From Muricea muricata (lineage: Eukaryota > Cnidaria > Anthozoa > Malacalcyonacea > Plexauridae): a stretch of DNA of 64,000 bases. Shown here in pieces: positions 27,601-37,896 of the stretch; positions within the stretch are counted from its first letter, which is position 1, and the number at the start of each line of letters is the position of its first letter. The stretch spans positions 4,528,501-4,592,500 of the forward strand of contig OY979720.1 of NCBI GenBank assembly GCA_963855995.1, in the 5' to 3' direction. The position numbers and the translations under genes were made by a program. The notes below the pieces were generated by a model. That model did not search any database, was not told the origin of the DNA, and worked only from the letters and a program-made list of their open reading frames with translations.

Positions 27601-30600
27601 CTTGACCAATCAGAATGCAAGAAAATCGATAGTCACGTGGAAATTTATACTAATATGTAGTTATTTGGCAACATACGCATTCTATATCGATTGTTCCACA
27701 AAAAAAATACAAACCCAGCGATGTATCCTTCAGATTTTTGGCAAGCTGTGTCCAGAAAAGTTAAAGAAATGTCTTGTGTCGTTATGCAACCTGCACAACA
27801 GCCATGGGATAAAATGTCGTAGGGAACTGGAAAAAACAGTTGGAATGGCATTTCAAACGATGGGACCCAAGTAAATACATTTGTATATATGTTAGAAATA
27901 AATAGCGAGACTACCATCTTCATTAAGAACAATGACTTTCAGATAGATGTAACTTATGACAATTCCATTTCTTGTTTGGTTTTACTAACACATGTGGATA
28001 TGTTTAGGTTTGTTCTAGGAGTTGTTCCTTTGGGCTTAGAGAAGGAAACGTAAGTGAAATTGAGTTGCTAGGCAGAGTATTGCTGGGGAGTGGAAATTTT
28101 TTAAGCAATTAAAGATTTCGATGGAGAAGCTGTTATCCTTGTGATCGTGCCTGCTATATTATCTACCATCGTATTTTTTTCTGTGAAAACTGTTGTCTCA
28201 GGATTGCATTTAATTTTTGTAGTAATGCGTGTGAGTTTCCACGAAGTTGGTTGTTGCCTGTCATGAGAGACCATGTTCGTGGAACAGAAATGATGTTCTT
28301 TTTCGAATATTTTGTTCCTCTTGCTGATAAATTGCGAGGAAAAGGTGAATATTTTCATTCCATAAATTTCCTTTTCTGGTGAAAACAGTCATAGATTTCA
28401 ATGGGTATGAACTCTGGCCTTGTGATTGCCAGCAAAAAGGTGCGATTTCGCTATATCATTTGCTCACGCCAGTGCAGCTTACGCATCAGTACAGTTGAGG
28501 TTTCTCCTAAGGCAGGGCAACGACGTTCTGCAATAAGGCAACACTTTAGTCGTGTTATGCTCAACTTGTAAATACTGTTGTTTCTTATATTAGTTTTCAC
28601 TTTCTGTCCACAGCTGAAAGATTAAAGTCCAGTGGTAGCGAACTAGAAGCGAAAGTTTTTGACACTTTATATATGCAGGTATAATTGCTCGATGCTAGTG
28701 TGGTATTGGTGGAACATAAACAGAGGGCTTTGATTAACTTGAAAACCAATTGAAGTTTGCAATAATCATGTTATGAATGTATTATCGAATATTCTTATTT
28801 TGCATGTGTTTAGATTTGGGATCTGTTACCGTCGTTTTGTTCAGAGCCAATAGATCTGTGTCAGGTATAAGAACAAGTTAATGCTCTTAATCCTTAACAT
28901 TTCATGTAAATTATCCGTCTGTCATTTAAAGCATAAAATTCGTTCGTTCTTATTCGTAATTAAGTTAATAGTTTTATTCTGTTTTATAGAACTTTAAATC
29001 TGTGGCCAAAACGCTAGGTTCTATGTTGAATGAAAGAACAGAGCTGCGACCAAAAATTTGCCATTCCATTCGAACTCTTATTTCCAAAAATCTTGATAAT
29101 GGTTTGTATTACTGTGTATTTGTTCCTTGGACTTCAAGGGTGGTTTGAGTTGACTGCTAACTTCCTTGTTAACACTTAGATGATTCTTGGATTCATAGTA
29201 GATATACCGAATCCTGACCGAATGCTACCGTCCAAGGTTGAATTACCCTACGGGAATGAAAAATACCCCGTTTTTGAGCGTTTATATCGAAGAGATTTAG
29301 CGTAGATCGACAATATTACTATACTTACATTGTAGATGAGAATACAAAAGAGCTGGCAAGATTTGCAAAGAACTATCTCCCAATTCTGTTCAATATTTAC
29401 ACGGCGTGTGACGAGAAGAACGACTCAATTTCTCTGCCCATCTTACAAACCTTGAAATGTTATCTCCAAATCGCAGACCAACAGGTTGGTTCAGTCACCA
29501 TCTTTCGTAATATAGGTAGCACGGTGGTGGGGGACGTTACGTTAATTACTCTGCTGATCTGGCAGGACGGTGCTTATGGCTCTTTGTGCGTCCTCCGCCG
29601 AAGAGGAAGAGAAGTTAGATCGTGTTTAGTTTATGGGCAGCGCGGTTAGCACACCCAGCTAAAGAGCTGTTCTTGAGATAAGTCTGTTTCTGAAGAACAA
29701 AGACATGGTGTGCCATAGGGTTATCAACTAGGGTTGGGCGATATTTAAAAAATCAACTCACGATTATTGTCATGGAAAATATCGTGATAATCGATAATAT
29801 CGCGATAAATGAAATAGAAAAAATGACCATATTTTTCAAGTACAATTAATATCAAAGCATGTATAAACTTGTATATAATCTTATTAAAGACAAATCAACA
29901 ACAGATTAAAGTAATATGAAGGCTTTTTCTTCTCTAATATTTACTGTTCATAACTGTTGTAATATAACGTGTACTGTTCAATTTTATTCCATGATTTGTG
30001 GAAGGAAAACTAAATTATGAACATGCAGTACAACTACTACGAAAAGCATTTACAATAATCGATGTCTTGCTAATACACTTTTTGAGGGTATATTTGTTGC
30101 TGGAATGCAAAGATACTTTCAACTTGTTTAGGATTCTGCAAGCTATATACATATTTCTAAGCAATATCACGATAGTCATTGAACATGACGGTAATTTCGA
30201 TAAATCGTCACTCAAGTTTTTAGCTTCGATACGATAATCGCGATTGGAAATATCACGATAAATCAAAATATCGAAATATCGCCCGACCCTATTATCAACG
30301 TCTGAACGCAGCACTGCAAGGAGTAGTTCAGATGGTGAAACTATGAGAGTTTCTATTTTGACAGAGCTCTCTAATTTTACATAAGTAAGTATATCATGAC
30401 TTTTGCATTCTTATATAACATGTCTGTATTTCATTTTAGCTTGTTACACAGTTCTTCCAAAAAGCTGTTGCTAAAGCACAATCGAATGAGACACCTCGAG
30501 AGAAAAAGTGAGTTTCTTATAAAAATAACCTCTTAGTATGTTATTTATAGACCTGTCTAAGTTTATTTGTCCATATGATTTGTCTTTGTAAGATGACCGG

Positions 30601-33600
30601 TCTAATGGTCTGGTTTAATTTTTCACAGGCACATGCTCATGGACCTTGTGATAGCAATGGTTCAGTATTTAGATACAGAAGCTGTTGAAGGTTTATATCA
30701 AAATATATTACCGTGGTTGAAGGTTAGTGTAACTTATGTTCATCGTTGGTTATGATTATGGTGTTCGGTATGGGGCAGTGTGATGTAATGTGGATGGTAC
30801 GGTATGATTTGGAATAGTGAAAAATGGGATGGAATCGAGTGGAGTATATGATGGCATACAGGATGTGTCTCAGGGGACACTAGTATAATTTTCTTTTGCT
30901 TCTTATGATCTTTATAGTCAAAAGATTCAAGGCTTCAAAAGAAATCTTACAGAGTCTTAGAAGAAATTTGTAGTTCTAAAGCAATCGAAGAATTTATTTC
31001 GAGTAATATCACGGAAATTCAAGATGTTCTGGCAAAAAATCTAACAACAGCGTCTTCCGTTTCTAAAGCGGTAATACAAAAACTACTTTTGTCAAGGACA
31101 ACATACTGTATGATCTGTTGTGGGATATTGCTGAATTGCCGAATCTTGACTGTTTTCGTCCGCAAACGTTCCTCCTTCTCCCCCCCCCCCCCCCCCAGGG
31201 AAATGTGACCAAAGAATGTACTTTTTAGAGCTGTATGGAAAACGTGGTAGAAAGCTTCGATATAACTATCCACTTTAAAAATATCAGTAGAAATTTTAAT
31301 TTTCTATGATACCAAATTGTATAAACAGGAATTGCACACGATGTCAAGATCTTCATGTATTGTTTTTGCCTAATGCAGCCACGTCTTCGATGTTTGATAC
31401 AAGTTGTAAAGAAACTTCTGCCAGGACAAGAAATGTTTCTCAAGACAATCACACCAGAGGTAATTATCCACAGAAATCTGTATGATTTTTGAAATTGATC
31501 GACAGTTGTACCGTGAACCGTCCATTGATGAAAACCAGTCCGACTATCGTTCTCTGAAAATGTCGATGTGATTTATAGTCTTATCCAAACTGATTTCTTT
31601 TCCTTTGCTCTTCTAGGTCATTTTGTCGGTAAAAGAAGTGAATTCAAAAGCGCGAACTGCCTCTCTGAAATTATTGGTCGAAATTGGAGAAGCATTTATT
31701 CGTTGTTCAGGCCTTAGTAAACAAGGTAGGAAGAACTAAAGCAATTAGGCAACGGAAGAAAAGACTGAGAAACCTTGGGAAATGAGAAAGTATTTTTCTC
31801 GCGGTGAAGGCATGATGGTTATCAACGTAATACGCTTCAATCACTCGTCACAATTTGGGTAGTAGGAGTGGCGATTTTGAGTGTATTCACGTGGATTATT
31901 GTGCGTATTTTTTTAAAGAGATTTTTGCGACTGTGCTTTACTTTTTTACTTTTATACTTTTCTAGCTTGTATCGAAACCTATTTAGAAACTTTGCTTGCT
32001 GGATTTGGAGGCTCACCCAATATGGTCAGCGGAACTATTATAGCAATTTCAAAAATTGTTTACGAGTACAGAGGTATATGACGATTTTTTGTATATATGT
32101 ATTTCTGAAGTTTATCTATTTAAAAGTTTGTTGCATGCATATGTTTTTAGGGTCGTACTCGATGCACGTTCTGGGACAGCTTATCAAAACAATGACCAAC
32201 CTTCTCATGTCAAGTGAAAGAGAAATTGTTAAATCAGCTCTTGGTTTTTTCAAGGTGTGTCCCGTCATAGTGTCCACAGATAGCGCATGTTCAAGGTTTT
32301 GAAATGTAAATTCAATCAAGTAGATGGGGTTTTGACACATTAAAATGATCTGGTGGAAGTAATTTTATGAATGAGACAAAAAATATGCACAATCTTAGGA
32401 GCTGCTCACTCGCTGAATTCGTGAATTAGTTGGTTTGAATCTTTATGACGTTGGTCCAGTATATATGGGATCAGTTATAATAATATCATTTTTTCAGGTT
32501 GCCATAAGTGTAACAAGTGCAGACGAGTTTTCACCGTTTCTTCAAGATTTAGTAAGTAATCTGGCGTAGGAATGAGCGATAAACAACGCGGTTTTGGAAG
32601 AGATGAAGAGAAAACCAATATTATATCTTGTGTTCTCAGATCTCAGGACTTGTTAACTGGAATGAAGACAGCAGAAATAAGTTTCGTTTTAAAGCTCAGG
32701 TGTTGTTCGAAAGGCTCTTAAGAAAATTTGGGTAAGTCGAATATGAGACCTGGACCTTTTCAATGCATAACCCCCCCCCCCCCCCCATTAGCTGAACGTT
32801 ACTATGTTTTAGTAAAACAAGAGTTTGCATTGCATGGCAGTTCTTGCAGCTCCTGTTCTCTGGTTAGCGTTTAATTGTAACACGAGTTATGTTGATATAC
32901 AACCTCATTCCTCCTTTAAAAAGGCCCTGGGAACAAGTTTGGTGGATATTGCAAAGTGATGTATCAAAAGTACAAGGAATCTGCACCAACTCTCATCAAA
33001 GTTTGAACAAGCTTTGATATATAACGAGAATCGAGGCTTCTTTCACCCTACCACAGAGCATACAGGGGCCGGTTGTATAAAAAAGTGATTAAAGTTAACT
33101 ATAATTAGTAGAAACGTTGACCAATCAGAACAACGTATTTTGTATTTAATCATTATTTAACTTCGAAACAGTGATTAAAAAAGCGATTAAGAGTTTTATA
33201 CAACCGGCCCCAGATGTTCAACTTGTCATAGCTTGGCCAGTGCGCTAAGGAGAGAGACCTTGCGCCCCCTGGCCATTTTTAATAGTCATGATGAGTATTT
33301 TCATGGGGGAGAATGCCTCTGTTTAGCACACTGGCTAAGCCGGGGGTACGCATAATTAATGAGAAGTTGAGCTTCTGTATGCTCTATGACCTTACTAACA
33401 CGCCTTCTCCCTTAGTCAATGTTTCAGTCGTGGAACGTGGTACTCAAGCATTATGAGCTGTTTGACCTCGGCTAGGAGGATGCATTATTAGCATTTTCTA
33501 TATCTTTGTCGTTCAAATTTTTATTTTTATTTTAGATTTCAAACAATTCATGGTTTGATGCCTGAGAAACATCGAAAGTTCATACGGAATATTCACAAGC

Positions 33601-36600
33601 GGGTTGAGAGGGGCAAACGCAAGAAGATGGAAAATTACAGCCATAAAACTGTAAGATGTGTTTGCCATATAGTATTTTATCATTTATAGACTCGGACCTT
33701 GGACCGAGGGGAATTGAATAAAATATTCCCCCTAAAATTTGAAGATTAATGGACTAATCACGCGGTACAAATTAAAGTGTCTGGCCTATTTCAAATGGAG
33801 CAATAATATTATCATTAGTAACATGCCTTGTTACTCCAGTTCCACTTGCAATTGCTCCCTAGTTAACACAACAAAATTAGGAATATTCTGTTTCAAATTT
33901 TTTGTAGAAGCAAAATGAAAAGAACTCGCAGATTGACAGGTTTGACACCTTAAATTTTCACGGTAAAACAACATATGTAGGTCATATACTATTGTATATC
34001 CTACAATGTGATTAGCTCTTTCGTGGGATATTAGCGCATGATTTTTTGAGAACTGTATTTATATTGTTTGTGTCGTCGTAGGCGAGTATACTCACCGCTA
34101 GCGTTTATTCTTCTGCTAGTTACGAAGATCTTATGTTTGGCTCTGATGAAGAAGATGGTGATAATGATGACACATCTTTTGCAACGGGAAAGGTGATGTA
34201 GTTAATTTTATGAAACTTTAGTGAAGATATTTGGCTATAACTGATGAGATTTTAGGAGAGTCGCAGAGATATTAAATTTAATTCATTTCCCAGGATCACA
34301 AAAAGAGTCCTCTTTCTAAAGCTTTCATCCGTGAGAACGAACCTGATGAACCTCTGGATTTACTCAGTTCAAGTATTTCTCAGCATGTTACTGGTGTGTA
34401 TATTGTTGTTCTTGTATGAGTGTTGTTTGTTGTTGTTGTTGTTGTTTATTGTTGTTGTTGTTTGTTGTTGATTGTGGTGATGGTGCATGGTAGAAGTGGC
34501 GGTGATGCTTATGTTGTTAACAGTCTCTAAACAGTCTCTGTTCTTGTGGTTGTTGCTGTTGTCAGCGTTTGCTGAGTGGGTCTGAAGTGGAGTAATGAGT
34601 AGGCTCAGAAGGAACACGCCGATGTACTTATTGGTTCTTTTCGCAGGAACAAAATATTAAAGTTATTATGAAACAACGCTGCTATATATTATTACTATAT
34701 GTTATATATCTTGTAGCAACTGCGCCAGTCCAAAAGCGTGCAAGAGATTCCGGATTTGAAGTAGCTGATGATGGTCGTTTGGTTATAACCGAAGAAGAAG
34801 GCAATTCAAAGAAATCAGAAAAAGCTTCTGGTATGTGAAGTTAAGAATGTTATTAATTGAAAAGGTTTCTTTTCTATGGATTTTTGCCTGGCGAGTAATG
34901 CGCCTAGGACGCCCTTCTTGATAAAATCCAGTAATCTGGTCATACATGTACAATAATTGTTTTAACGTAAATTTACACTAGGTTTGTCAATATTGAGCGA
35001 AAACACAGAAATGGAGCTCTCACTTAAGGTAAATTTTAGATATTTTTTATTTAATAATGATGACGAGCAACAGAATATTACGTAACAATGATCTTATATT
35101 ATTGACTAATCAGTGACTTATATTATTGACTAATAGACGTATCAGGTTCATGTTGGTGGTTGACCTGTCTGTTGACCAGCGTCCCTTAAAGTTTTGTCAT
35201 GCGCACGTCTCCTCGACATGCAAAGATCGTGACGATTCGTGCGACAAAACTTGCACTGATAGGGCGCATTTTTTGGACCGAGTTTACGATTCGGAGTGTG
35301 ATTACTTGAGTCTTGTACCAAATTGTTTTGCTGATCTTTTTCCTGCCTATTTGTCTCATCTTTCGGTAGTACGTGATATTGCTCTAAGACCGTTCTTGTT
35401 TTAAACAACATTCGCACACGTAAGCATCGTAATGCGAGGTACAATCTCCGTACGGCATAAAATACCATGGTGACAGCTGTTGCGATACAAATTGGTCCAA
35501 CTAGAGTAGTTGCTATCCCGGCAAAAGTTACAGCTAAAACGGTACCCTGAAGTAGTATAAACGCTGAACCCAGAACCAATGAAATATAGAGGACAATGCT
35601 TGTGAGGATAGTTATCGGTAGCGATCCGAGGAATAATATCGTACCCAGAAATAGACTGGTCTTGGGGCGGTTGGCGATGAACTGTGTAGCGCGTTGTTTT
35701 GCTTGCCACATTGTCGCTAGAAGATTAACGTTTCTGTTTTGAACTAGATTAAAGTTATAAACTAAAATAAATTACCGTAGAATATTTTTATAAAAGACAA
35801 AGCTATTGAAACTCCTTAATTTGTCAGCATTTTTATTCTACAGACTATATGGTTCGATATGTAATACAAGTCATCTACTGAAGTTATTCTACTCGTGTTA
35901 TTATTCTACTAAAGATGACTTGTGTTACATGTCGAAACGTGGAGAATATAATGTTGACAAACTAGATTCACATTAATCTGACACTGAAGAGAACAACGAA
36001 AAATTCGTTTCTCGAGCGGGATTCGAGCTCGCATCTTCGTGTTTCTAGGCCGCCGCGCTACCAATTGAGCTACCGAGCCAACTGGGATTGGTAGCGAGTC
36101 TTATCTATTTAAGTGCACGAAATATTTTCGTGACGACTTGACGCTTGTCTTTGAGGCCGTGCAGTGTTTTAATTCTATTTCAAATAGAAATAAAATATTG
36201 ACAATGTAGAGAGTTTCAATGGTTTTGTGTCGCGACTATATTGACTAATTTTCAGGATAAAATATAATGCAATATCTGGTTAATATTGGATTAATATCAT
36301 TAACCGTCTTACTCGTACTGAAAATATTAAACAGAAATTTTTTAAACCAAATTTGTCAATAAACATTGTTTAAAAAAGGCATTTTAATGATACCTACCGT
36401 TAACGGTTTGCTCGTATCGTGTTATGACATGTCCTTCTCAAGCAGTCTTACTTTTTCAGTTTTCCCCCCTATTGTACATATTTAAAGCAACAAAAACCTG
36501 AAAATCTGAAATAGTCAGTCTCTAGAGAGGTCATCCACCATTTTATTACGTCATGTAATTACTTTCGTGACTGCACGTACGCTTGCGGCTGAGGCATCTT

Positions 36601-37896
36601 CGCCGTCATCCGCGCCGTCATCCGCGCCTGCATTACTTAGTGTGCTCTAAAGGTCCTCAAAATGTTTTGCTAGGTTGATGTATAAGATGCTAAAGTCAAA
36701 GCTGAATAAATGTATAATATATTATATGTCATACTCTGCATAGTTCTCAGTTAATTATACATCATGCAGGAAAGAATGTATATGAAATAAAAACTCAAAA
36801 TGCTGAGTTTGTTACAATAAAATTTAGCCGGTAATCTCTATGAGTGAACTCTGTAATCGAAGGAAGATTGAAGTTGGTGACATTTTACTATAGATGTAGG
36901 ATAAATCTACGAGATTAATGTGTCTAAATCTCGCTTGGAAATCATACATGTGTCAAACAGAGCAGTGAACCAGCATCGGCACAGGCTTAGGTTCGATTTG
37001 TTCTGATTTTTTCATTCTGCTTAATAGGGAGGCAAAAGAAAAATGACGGATGAAGATGATATGGAGGAAACGTCCGGTAAAAGATCAAAACATGGCGGAG
37101 ACTTTGGGGAAGAATATCGCGCAAAGGTAGAGTTTACAAATAACTTTCACATTGTCAATGACTGCAGCCGTGATCTTTCAAGAAAATAAGGAACGGAAGG
37201 AAACTTAAGGCCCCTTCTCTCCATAGAATGATTCATACTGTAAAGAAAGTGTTTGCCCCTCAACTTCGCCTGCTCGGGGTCACCCTCTTGTAATAACAAT
37301 GATTATTGCAAACAATTCGGTAAATTTCTTTACAGAAAGCTGGCGGAGATGTGAAGAAAAAAGGAAAACCAGATCCATACGCCTATCTTCCTTTAAATAC
37401 ACAGACTTTGAATAAACGGTAAGATTTGTTGTCTATACTGGAAGTGGCGTGAGAGAGGTTGAGCTAGAATTTCCCGAGTGCTTCAACAACCCAACACTTG
37501 ATTAATATTGGATCACGGAGCCCAGAGGGGGGCTTTCAAGTGAGTTTTTTAAACTCACTAAGGATTCGTGCTTCGTGTCTACACAGGAAGGAAATTAGCG
37601 GTGTTCATTTCTTTGATGCCGTACTAAAATCTACAATTAAACCGATTTATTCTCCTAGATACTAATTTGTTTAAGGATGATACCGTTTACCAAACTTTAC
37701 CTAAATATCTTCTTTTTTGTCGGTTATTGTCACATTTGCCTTGAATGGATTCAATCCATCGTATTTTGCTTGAAATTATAGTCCTAATAATTTCCTTTAC
37801 AGAAAACGTGCTAAACTATCTGGACAGTTCAAAGGAATTGTGAAAGGTGCAAAGAAAGGCGCACAAAAAACGAAGAAGGCACACAAGAGGAAATGA
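12607..37896 (+). CDS. RRP12: RRP12-like ribosome biogenesis HEAT-repeat protein
   Basis: Coding exons (38): 12607-12927, 17448-17477, 18111-18164, 18300-18376, 18504-18609, 18850-18966, 19319-19442, 20110-20183, 20274-20327, 20552-20650, 20794-20885, 21035-21146, 21308-21405, 27254-27332, 27734-27870, 28008-28049, 28223-28344, 28614-28678, 28814-28864, 28990-29101, 29336-29484, 30440-30507, 30629-30722, 30918-31070, 31379-31459, 31617-31725, 31966-32073, 32151-32254, 32498-32551, 32640-32731, 33536-33650, 34082-34192, 34294-34393, 34717-34830, 34982-35028, 37028-37126, 37336-37418, 37803-37896. They sum to 3741 bp, one open frame of about 1246 aa, close to the human protein's length. Family marks: the N-terminal SNP-x-I-x-x-HR-x-AAR block, the '[13 protein letters not shown]' block, 'KSALGF-KVA', an acidic segment, and the C-terminal [14 protein letters not shown] and GQFKG blocks. 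The family acts in nucleolar and nuclear maturation and export of pre-ribosomal particles. Exon 2 is a 30-bp microexon. Three introns host other genes. A small extra exon near 33909 was considered and left out. Confidence 0.93.
13162..13227. repeat. Short palindromic element in RRP12 intron 1
   Basis: The arms 13176-13188 and 13201-13213 (atttagtcctgct) are perfect reverse complements, and an outer pair lies at 13162-13170 and 13219-13227. A broken pairing of cagtca/tgactg blocks at about 12980 and 13085 suggests a larger decayed element. Confidence 0.65.
14383..17078 (-). CDS. Polytopic membrane protein of unknown family, nested in RRP12 intron 1
   Basis: Two coding exons on the minus strand, 17078-16408 and 15325-14383, join in phase 2 (GTTAGT donor, CTTTAG acceptor) for 1614 bp, about 537 aa. 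The first ~100 residues are polar, with an acidic patch ([11 protein letters not shown]). About ten hydrophobic segments follow: three in exon 1 (near [36 protein letters not shown]) and about seven in exon 2. I do not recognise the family; the early GPCR-like look of the first three helices is not backed by any motif. It is antisense to and wholly inside RRP12 intron 1. Its own intron carries a decayed MITE (15561-15720). Coding status rests on the long frames and clean splice join; function unknown. Confidence 0.7.
15561..15720. mobile_element. Decayed MITE copy, related to 52298-52529
   Basis: The left end (ACACAGACCGGACGCGATTTTT) and the interior (AAGCAA, then TCAACGGAAAGAAAT, then GATTGGAGAAA) match the element at 52298-52529. 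The right inverted end is missing here. The copy lies in the intron of the minus-strand nested gene. Confidence 0.6.
19546..20030. mobile_element. MITE with ~30-bp inverted ends and TA flanks
   Basis: The left end, starting GGGACTTTAAGATACTGACA, is the reverse complement of the right end near 20001-20030, with one mismatch over about 30 bp. TA dinucleotides flank both ends (19544-19545 and 20031-20032), as in Tc1/mariner-type insertions. About 485 bp, non-coding, in RRP12 intron 7. Confidence 0.8.
21829..21836 (+). promoter_or_regulatory. TATA box of the nested acidic-repeat gene
   Basis: TATAAAAG sits about 115 bp upstream of the ATG at 21945, and a TGATGTCA-like element lies just downstream of it. 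This indicates an independent promoter inside RRP12 intron 13. Confidence 0.55.
21945..26434 (+). CDS. Acidic repeat protein with Cys-rich basic C-terminus, nested in RRP12 intron 13
   Basis: Coding exons: 21945-22131, 22241-22552, 23346-23585, 23800-24042, 24521-25963 and 26103-26434. All introns are phase 1; the total is 2757 bp, about 918 aa. No signal peptide. Exons 1, 2 and 4 carry related coiled-coil units ([38 protein letters not shown] and [14 protein letters not shown]). Exons 2 and 5 share an ENTSENKD-x-TSDDL block. Exon 5 (481 codons) is highly acidic with four loose repeats around DNVVD or DKVVD. The last ~100 residues switch to Lys-rich ([16 protein letters not shown]) and then [12 protein letters not shown], a plausible palmitoylated membrane-binding cluster. 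I do not recognise a family. It is probably cytoplasmic, disordered and membrane-tethered; this is inference. Coding support: six symmetric exons that keep frame, internal homology and a TATA box. Confidence 0.75.
24070..24400. repeat. CTTGTTGCAA-rich degenerate repeat in an intron
   Basis: Many copies of aacaagtt, acttgttgcaa and acttgttcca appear in both orientations, including ttgttgcaaggttgtcc near 24160 and gacttgttgcaacatg near 24353. The stretch lies in intron 4 of the nested acidic-repeat gene and has no coding potential. It is probably a dispersed repeat. Confidence 0.6.
27381..27653. mobile_element. Composite foldback in RRP12 intron 14
   Basis: A small foldback at 27393-27456 has arms aacaattagtcg and cgactaattgtt around a GC-rich centre. 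A second inverted pair of about 20 bp, ttagtataaatttccaggtg (27459) and cacgtggaaatttatactaa (27633-27652), overlaps its right edge. This suggests two nested or adjoining MITEs. Confidence 0.6.
29729..30291. mobile_element. hAT-type MITE with 8-bp target duplication
   Basis: The left end TAGGGTTGGGCGATATTT and right end AAATATCGCCCGACCCTA are inverted repeats with one mismatch. TTATCAAC is directly repeated on both sides (29721-29728 and 30292-30299), the 8-bp duplication expected for the hAT superfamily. The interior is 563 bp, AT-rich and rich in GATAATCG motifs, without a transposase frame. It lies in RRP12 intron 21. Confidence 0.92.
33065..33211. mobile_element. 147-bp MITE with GGGGCCGGTTGTATAAAA ends
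   Basis: The terminal GGGGCCGGTTGTATAAAA is exactly inverted at the right end (TTTATACAACCGGCCCC). The interior contains an ACCAATCAGA motif also seen in other repeats of this window. A related, more diverged copy is at 42322-42558. It lies in RRP12 intron 30. Confidence 0.85.
34421..34470 (+). repeat. (TTG)n microsatellite
   Basis: Nearly pure TTG triplets with a few interruptions, in RRP12 intron 33. The minus-strand open frame across it (His/Asn/Thr-rich) is a repeat artefact. Confidence 0.9.
35148..35711 (-). CDS. Promethin/LDAF1-like hydrophobic hairpin protein, nested in RRP12 intron 35
   Basis: One uninterrupted frame of 187 aa. Residues ~1-18 are basic and polar. Residues ~19-90 are almost continuously hydrophobic, with helix-breaking Pro and Gly at spacings like those of promethin (LDAF1/TMEM159): [10 protein letters not shown], then SLPITILTS, a central LLQGTVLA and [10 protein letters not shown] polar C-terminus follows with a Cys cluster (C-x-x-C ... 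C). LDAF1 partners seipin at lipid-droplet assembly sites in the ER. The match is by pattern, not by a diagnostic motif, so other hairpin proteins remain possible. It is intronless and antisense within RRP12. Confidence 0.6.
   Translation of the reverse strand: MWQAKQRATQFIANRPKTSLFLGTILFLGSLPITILTSIVLYISLVLGSAFILLQGTVLAVTFAGIATTLVGPICIATAVTMVFYAVRRLYLALRCLRVRMLFKTRTVLEQYHVLPKDETNRQEKDQQNNLVQDSSNHTPNRKLGPKNAPYQCKFCRTNRHDLCMSRRRAHDKTLRDAGQQTGQPPT
35821..35960. repeat. Imperfect palindrome beside a tRNA-like sequence
   Basis: Positions 35821-35876 and 35912-35960 are diverged reverse complements (ttgtcagcatttttattct against agaatataatgttgacaa, and ttcgatatgtaatacaagtcatct against agatgacttgtgttacatgtcgaa). 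Together with the tRNA-like block at 36010-36079 it may form one composite element in RRP12 intron 35. Confidence 0.65.
36010..36079 (-). mobile_element. tRNA-like sequence, probable head of a tRNA-derived SINE
   Basis: On the minus strand, TAGCTCAATTGG (36072-36061) matches the polymerase III A box and GCTCGAATCC (36029-36020) the B box, at normal tRNA spacing. The 5' GGCTCGG resembles an acceptor strand, but the anticodon stem does not pair and the 3' acceptor strand is missing. I therefore read it as a tRNA-derived repeat rather than a functional tRNA gene. Confidence 0.6.

Noticed and set aside
30015-30314. Open frames on both strands near 30.0-30.3 kb
   Set aside because: They lie within the hAT-type MITE and cross its inverted end, and they show no transposase motif.
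33908-33944. Extra small RRP12 exon (AAG CAA AAT ... ATT GAC)
   Set aside because: It would end in phase 2, while the next exon must start in phase 0, so including it breaks the frame. The direct join of 33650 to 34082 keeps it.
36010-36079. Functional tRNA gene on the minus strand
   Set aside because: The A and B boxes are good, but the anticodon stem does not pair and the acceptor stem has no 3' partner. It is kept only as a tRNA-derived repeat.
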